From positions 18,533-82,532 of the forward strand of contig NZ_BMMS01000035.1 of the NCBI RefSeq assembly GCF_014646055.1: DNA of 64,000 nt, in the 5' to 3' direction. The stretch comes from Wenjunlia tyrosinilytica. Its GTDB lineage: Bacteria > Actinomycetota > Actinomycetes > Streptomycetales > Streptomycetaceae. Position 1 is the first letter of the stretch. The number at the start of each line of letters is the position of its first letter. The notes beneath the pieces are model-generated. The model saw only the letters and a program-made list of their open reading frames with translations, had not been told where the DNA came from and searched no databases. A program made the translations under genes and the position numbers. Positions 61,235-64,000 of the stretch are shown piece after piece.

Positions 61235-62371
61235 ATGAAATCCCCGACCCCGACCCCTACGACCACTCCTTCGACACCCGCCGCGGCCGCCGGGGACGAG
61301 CGGCGCGGCTCCATCGAACTGCGCCGGGTCCGCAAGACCTACGGGAACCTCGCCGCCGTCGACGACCTCGACCTGACCGTGCGCCCCGGCGAGTTCGTCA
61401 CGCTGCTCGGACCCAGCGGCTCCGGCAAGACCACGACCATGATGATGGTCGCCGGATTCGAGGAGCTGACCTCCGGCACGGTCCTGATCGACGGCAAGCC
61501 CGTCGACCGGCTTCCCCCGAAGGACCGCAACCTCGGCGTGGTGTTCCAGAGCTACGCCCTGTTCCCCCATATGAGCGCCGCGCAGAACGTCGAGTTCCCC
61601 CTGCGGATGCGCGGAGTCCGCGCGGGGGAGCGGCGCAAGCGGGCCGAGGAGGCCCTCGCCCGTGTCGGCCTCGCCGGACTGGGCGACCGCCGCCCGCGCC
61701 AGATGTCGGGAGGCCAGCAACAGCGTGTCGCACTCGCCCGCGCCCTGGTCTTCAACCCGGCCGCCCTCCTCCTCGACGAGCCGATGGCCGCGCTCGACAA
61801 GCGGCTGCGCGAGCAGATGCAGGACGAGGTCAAGACGCTGCAGCGCGCGCTCGGCATCTCGGTGCTGTTCGTCACCCACGACCAGGACGAGGCCATGTCC
61901 ATGTCCGACCGGATCGTCGTCATGCGGGACGGCAGGATCGTCCAGGAGGGCGCCCCCGAGGACGTCTACGCACACCCCCGCACCGACTGGGTCGCCAACT
62001 TCCTCGGCGACACCAATCTGCTGCCGTGCAAGGTCCTGGAACGCAAGGACGGGGTCGCGGTCGTCGACCTCGGTTCCTGGGGTGTCGGCCGGGTGCGGGA
62101 CCTCGGCGCCAGGGGCGACACCTACGCGGTGTCCATCCGCCCCGAGCACCTGCGGTTCGTCGACGCCGAGCGCACGGAGAACCGGGCCACGGGCCGGGTG
62201 CTGTCGTCCACGAGCCTCGGCGCCACCATCCGCCACCGGCTGCGGGTCGGGGAGAAGGACATCGTCATGCGTGAACTCAGCGCGGGCACCCGTGCGGGGC
62301 GGGGGCCGGACGACGAGGTGAGCGTCGGCTGGACCCAGGACGAGGCGCAACTGCTCGTCCTGGAGCCCTGA
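61235..62371 (+). CDS. ABC transporter ATP-binding protein (PotA-like)
   Basis: A 378-aa ATPase. Walker A LGPSGSGKTT, Q-loop VFQSYALFPHM, signature QMSGGQQQRVALARAL, Walker B AALLLDEPMAALD and the switch His in FVTHDQDEAMSMSD are all intact. A C-terminal TOBE-type domain (about 285-375) is present. It energises the two permeases to form a complete importer. A terminator follows the stop. Confidence 0.94.
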   Translation: MKSPTPTPTTTPSTPAAAAGDERRGSIELRRVRKTYGNLAAVDDLDLTVRPGEFVTLLGPSGSGKTTTMMMVAGFEELTSGTVLIDGKPVDRLPPKDRNLGVVFQSYALFPHMSAAQNVEFPLRMRGVRAGERRKRAEEALARVGLAGLGDRRPRQMSGGQQQRVALARALVFNPAALLLDEPMAALDKRLREQMQDEVKTLQRALGISVLFVTHDQDEAMSMSDRIVVMRDGRIVQEGAPEDVYAHPRTDWVANFLGDTNLLPCKVLERKDGVAVVDLGSWGVGRVRDLGARGDTYAVSIRPEHLRFVDAERTENRATGRVLSSTSLGATIRHRLRVGEKDIVMRELSAGTRAGRGPDDEVSVGWTQDEAQLLVLEP

Positions 62372-62404
62372 GAGCCGTGCGCCCCTTACCGCTCTCCGGA
62401 TCCT

Positions 62405-62437
62405 GTCCTTCCCGTTCGCGACTCGGACGGGAAGGAC
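62405..62437 (+). terminator. Terminator of the polyamine-type ABC operon
   Basis: GTCCTTCCCGT (62405-62415) pairs perfectly with ACGGGAAGGAC (62427-62437), an 11-bp stem with an 11-nt loop, 34 nt after the last stop. Confidence 0.8.
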
Positions 62438-62692
62438 ACGGGCGCGGCATGGGCGGCGTGCCCAGGCGGCGCGCCGCCTCGGCCGAGGGCATGGGCGCTG
62501 AGGTGTGGGCCGTCGGCGAGGCCTGTGAACCCTGTGTCGGGCGTCCGCCGCGGGATCACCGACCCCCGCGCCCGGGCCGTGGAGGGCCGAAAGCGTGAAA
62601 CCTCGCCGAGCACGTTCGTCGGGGGCTCACCGGGGAAGGGCACCGCTGCAAGCCCGTGACCGCGGACAGCAGCACAGGGAGGGGCCGACGCC

Positions 62693-63175
62693 GTGTCCGA
62701 GTTCGACGCTTTCACCGCTCCGCTCGACTACCCGATGTACGTGGTGACGACGGCGGCGGGCGAAGAACGGGCAGGGTGCCTGGTCGGATTCGCCTCGCAG
62801 TGCTCCATCAAGCCGCCGCGCTTCGTGGTCTGGCTCTCGAAGAAGAACCACACCTACCGGGTGGCCGTGCGGGCCACGCACGCCGCCGTGCATCTGCTGG
62901 GGCCCGATCAGCGCGATCTGGCGGAACTGTTCGGCAGCCGCACCGGCGACGAGATCGACAAATTCAGCCATGTGGGGTGCGACCCGGGCCCCGCGGGCGT
63001 TCCAGTACTGCGCGACGCTCGCGCCTGGTTCGTCGGCCCGCTCGGTGAACGGGCCGACTGGGGCGACCATGTGGGCTTCCTCCTCACTCCGGAGCAGACC
63101 AGTGCCTCCGAGGAGGTGGACGCGCTGATCACTCTCAAGGACGTCCTCGGCCTGGCTCCCGGCCATCCCGCGTGA
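62693..63175 (+). CDS. Flavin reductase-like FMN-binding protein
   Basis: A 160-aa protein with the split-barrel flavin reductase fold: MYVVTTAAGEERAGCLVGFA, SIKPPRFVVWLSKKNHTY and AVHLLGPDQRDLAELFGSRTG. Such proteins reduce FMN/FAD for monooxygenases or act as small flavoenzymes. GTG 62693 is the likely start. No partner oxygenase gene is nearby. Confidence 0.87.
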   Translation: MSEFDAFTAPLDYPMYVVTTAAGEERAGCLVGFASQCSIKPPRFVVWLSKKNHTYRVAVRATHAAVHLLGPDQRDLAELFGSRTGDEIDKFSHVGCDPGPAGVPVLRDARAWFVGPLGERADWGDHVGFLLTPEQTSASEEVDALITLKDVLGLAPGHPA

Positions 63176-63319
63176 CTCCTCCACCGGTGAGGTCGGCGCT
63201 TCCGTCGTCGTCCGTGTGCGTCGTCCGTGTGCGTCGTCCGTGTGCCGATCACGGCGCGGAGCTCGAGCTTGCCGGCGGACTCGGTACCGGGCGAGGCGGT
63301 TCGGGCCCGCGGCTCTGGC

Positions 63320-63325
63320 TACCCT
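63320..63325 (+). promoter_or_regulatory. -10 element for a leaderless message
   Basis: TACCCT ends 6 nt before the GTG start at 63332, the distance expected when transcription begins at the start codon itself, a common arrangement in Streptomyces. Confidence 0.5.
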
Positions 63326-63331
63326 GGTGCG

Positions 63332-63688
63332 GTGGCCCGAATCGACGCCGAGGACATTCGCCGTATCGCGCTCTCCCTTCCGGAGACGGAGGAGAAGGAG
63401 GCATGGAGCATGCCCACCTTCCGCGTCGCCGGAAAGATGTACATCACCGTCCCGGACGACGAGACATCGTTCGCCGTGCGGTGCCCCAGGCACGAGCGGA
63501 CCGAGCTGATCGCGGCGGAGCCGGAGAAGTTCTGGGTGCCGCCGCACGAGGCGGGTTCCGCCTGGGTACGTGTGCGGCTCGCCGCTCTCGAGGACCTGGA
63601 AGAGTTGCGCGACATCCTGGTGGACTCCTGGAAGCAGGCGGCGCCGGAGCGTCTGCTGGATGCATTCCATGACCGTGCGAGTGGGTGA
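63332..63688 (+). CDS. MmcQ/YjbR-family protein
   Basis: A 118-aa protein of the MmcQ/YjbR (CyaY-like fold) family: ALSLPETEEKEAWSMPTFRV, AGKMYITVPDD and EKFWVPPHEAGSAWVRVRL match the usual order. Members are thought to bind DNA or small ligands; function is unknown. The GTG start at 63332 fits the -10 element just upstream and the conserved beginning ARIDAEDIRRIAL. Confidence 0.88.
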   Translation: MARIDAEDIRRIALSLPETEEKEAWSMPTFRVAGKMYITVPDDETSFAVRCPRHERTELIAAEPEKFWVPPHEAGSAWVRVRLAALEDLEELRDILVDSWKQAAPERLLDAFHDRASG

Positions 63689-63726
63689 AAGAATTGCCGT
63701 GCGCTTGCAGCCATGGTCGGGACCAC

Positions 63727-63933
63727 GAGGCACTCGGCGACGGAACCCTGGGGTGGGACGGCGGACACGAGGGTGATGTCCTGTCTTTCACCCGCAGCCC
63801 CGGCTTCCGATGCGTCGTCGACTTCGATGTGCGGCCGGTGAAGCTGCCCGCCCACGAGGCTGTCCTGCTCTCCAGCGGACCTCTGGAGGGCGCCCTGCTG
63901 CCGGGCGACACAGCGGTGCGGCTCACTCAGTGA
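63727..63933 (+). pseudogene. C-terminal fragment of a GH13 alpha-glucosidase
   Basis: About 68 codons read from ALGDGTLGWDG through VLSFTRSPGFRCVVDFDVRP to LLSSGPLEGALLPGDTAVRL and stop. This is the beta-sandwich C-terminal end of Streptomyces alpha-glucosidases (GH13 oligo-1,6/alpha-glucosidase type). The catalytic barrel is absent: the upstream sequence is the YjbR-family gene. A strong terminator follows, as it would the intact gene. Confidence 0.65.
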
Positions 63934-63962
63934 AGCGTGGGCGCCGCAAGGGCGCCCGGCCC

Positions 63963-64000
63963 GGTGGGGCCCACGGACGAGCGCGTCCGTGGGCCCCACC
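63963..64000 (+). terminator. Perfect 17-bp terminator hairpin
   Basis: GGTGGGGCCCACGGACG (63963-63979) and CGTCCGTGGGCCCCACC (63984-64000) pair without mismatch around an AGCG loop, at the very end of the window. Confidence 0.85.

Overview
The window looks like chromosomal DNA of a Streptomyces-type actinomycete. GC is very high, codon third positions are almost all G or C, GTG and TTG starts are common, and promoters and start sites are often leaderless. Typical families are present: LAL regulators, an FCD-type GntR regulator, ECF sigma factors, HATPase anti-sigma-like proteins, MHS permeases, a thermolysin-like exoprotease and an IdeR/DmdR iron box. I saw no rRNA, tRNA, CRISPR array or insertion sequence.

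Layout. 1-784: end of an acyl-CoA carboxylase beta gene plus its small epsilon subunit. 748-9170 (minus): three tandem giant LuxR-family (LAL) ATPase regulators; the middle one has lost its DNA-binding domain. 9171-10675: 1.5 kb of lower coding density holding one candidate 40-aa peptide gene. 10676-13714 (minus): one-module NRPS without a thioesterase. Both the NRPS and the first LAL gene carry a TTA (bldA) codon. 13991-18738: tight asparagine-catabolism operon (GntR regulator, permease, asparaginase, aspartase) with a GntR operator at its start. 18768-21485 (minus): nucleobase permease and a siderophore-interacting protein behind a lipoprotein relic and an iron box. 22312-24039: orphan HoxX. 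24191-24658: protein made of 17-residue repeats. 24954-29467: PIG-L deacetylase, ECF sigma factor, five-PAS LuxR regulator, RsbW-like ATPase and a 33-aa leader gene.

29715-31669: YheO-type regulator and aminotransferase behind four matching operator-like palindromes. 31945-34730: coiled-coil/winged-helix protein and secreted M4 protease. 34978-37060 (minus): decayed ribose-type ABC operon (frameshifted ATPase, truncated binding protein) abutting a PTS EIIC gene. 38421-39985: two unknown genes. 40253-44787: MHS permease, two-component pair and a TAXI binding protein. 44930-53777: an unknown gene, a GABA-type permease with a clear promoter and operator, DinB, DJ-1/PfpI and DHFR-like enzymes, a TIG-repeat protein and an XRE-cupin regulator. 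53818-56153: GNAT, a secreted SUMF1-type protein and a 53-aa gene. 56202-62371: aminobutyraldehyde dehydrogenase divergent from a four-gene polyamine-type ABC importer, with several perfect palindromes between them. 62693-63933: flavin reductase-like protein, YjbR-family protein and an alpha-glucosidase tail fragment, then a strong terminator.

Two themes stand out. The first is nitrogen salvage: asparagine, aspartate, purine, GABA and polyamine uptake and catabolism. The second is an unusual number of gene relics, such as internally deleted, truncated or frameshifted genes, often sitting directly beside intact ones. This suggests repeated small deletions. I found no clearly new multi-gene system; the best candidates for novelty are the 17-residue repeat protein, the LAL/NRPS/small-peptide region and the operator arrays.
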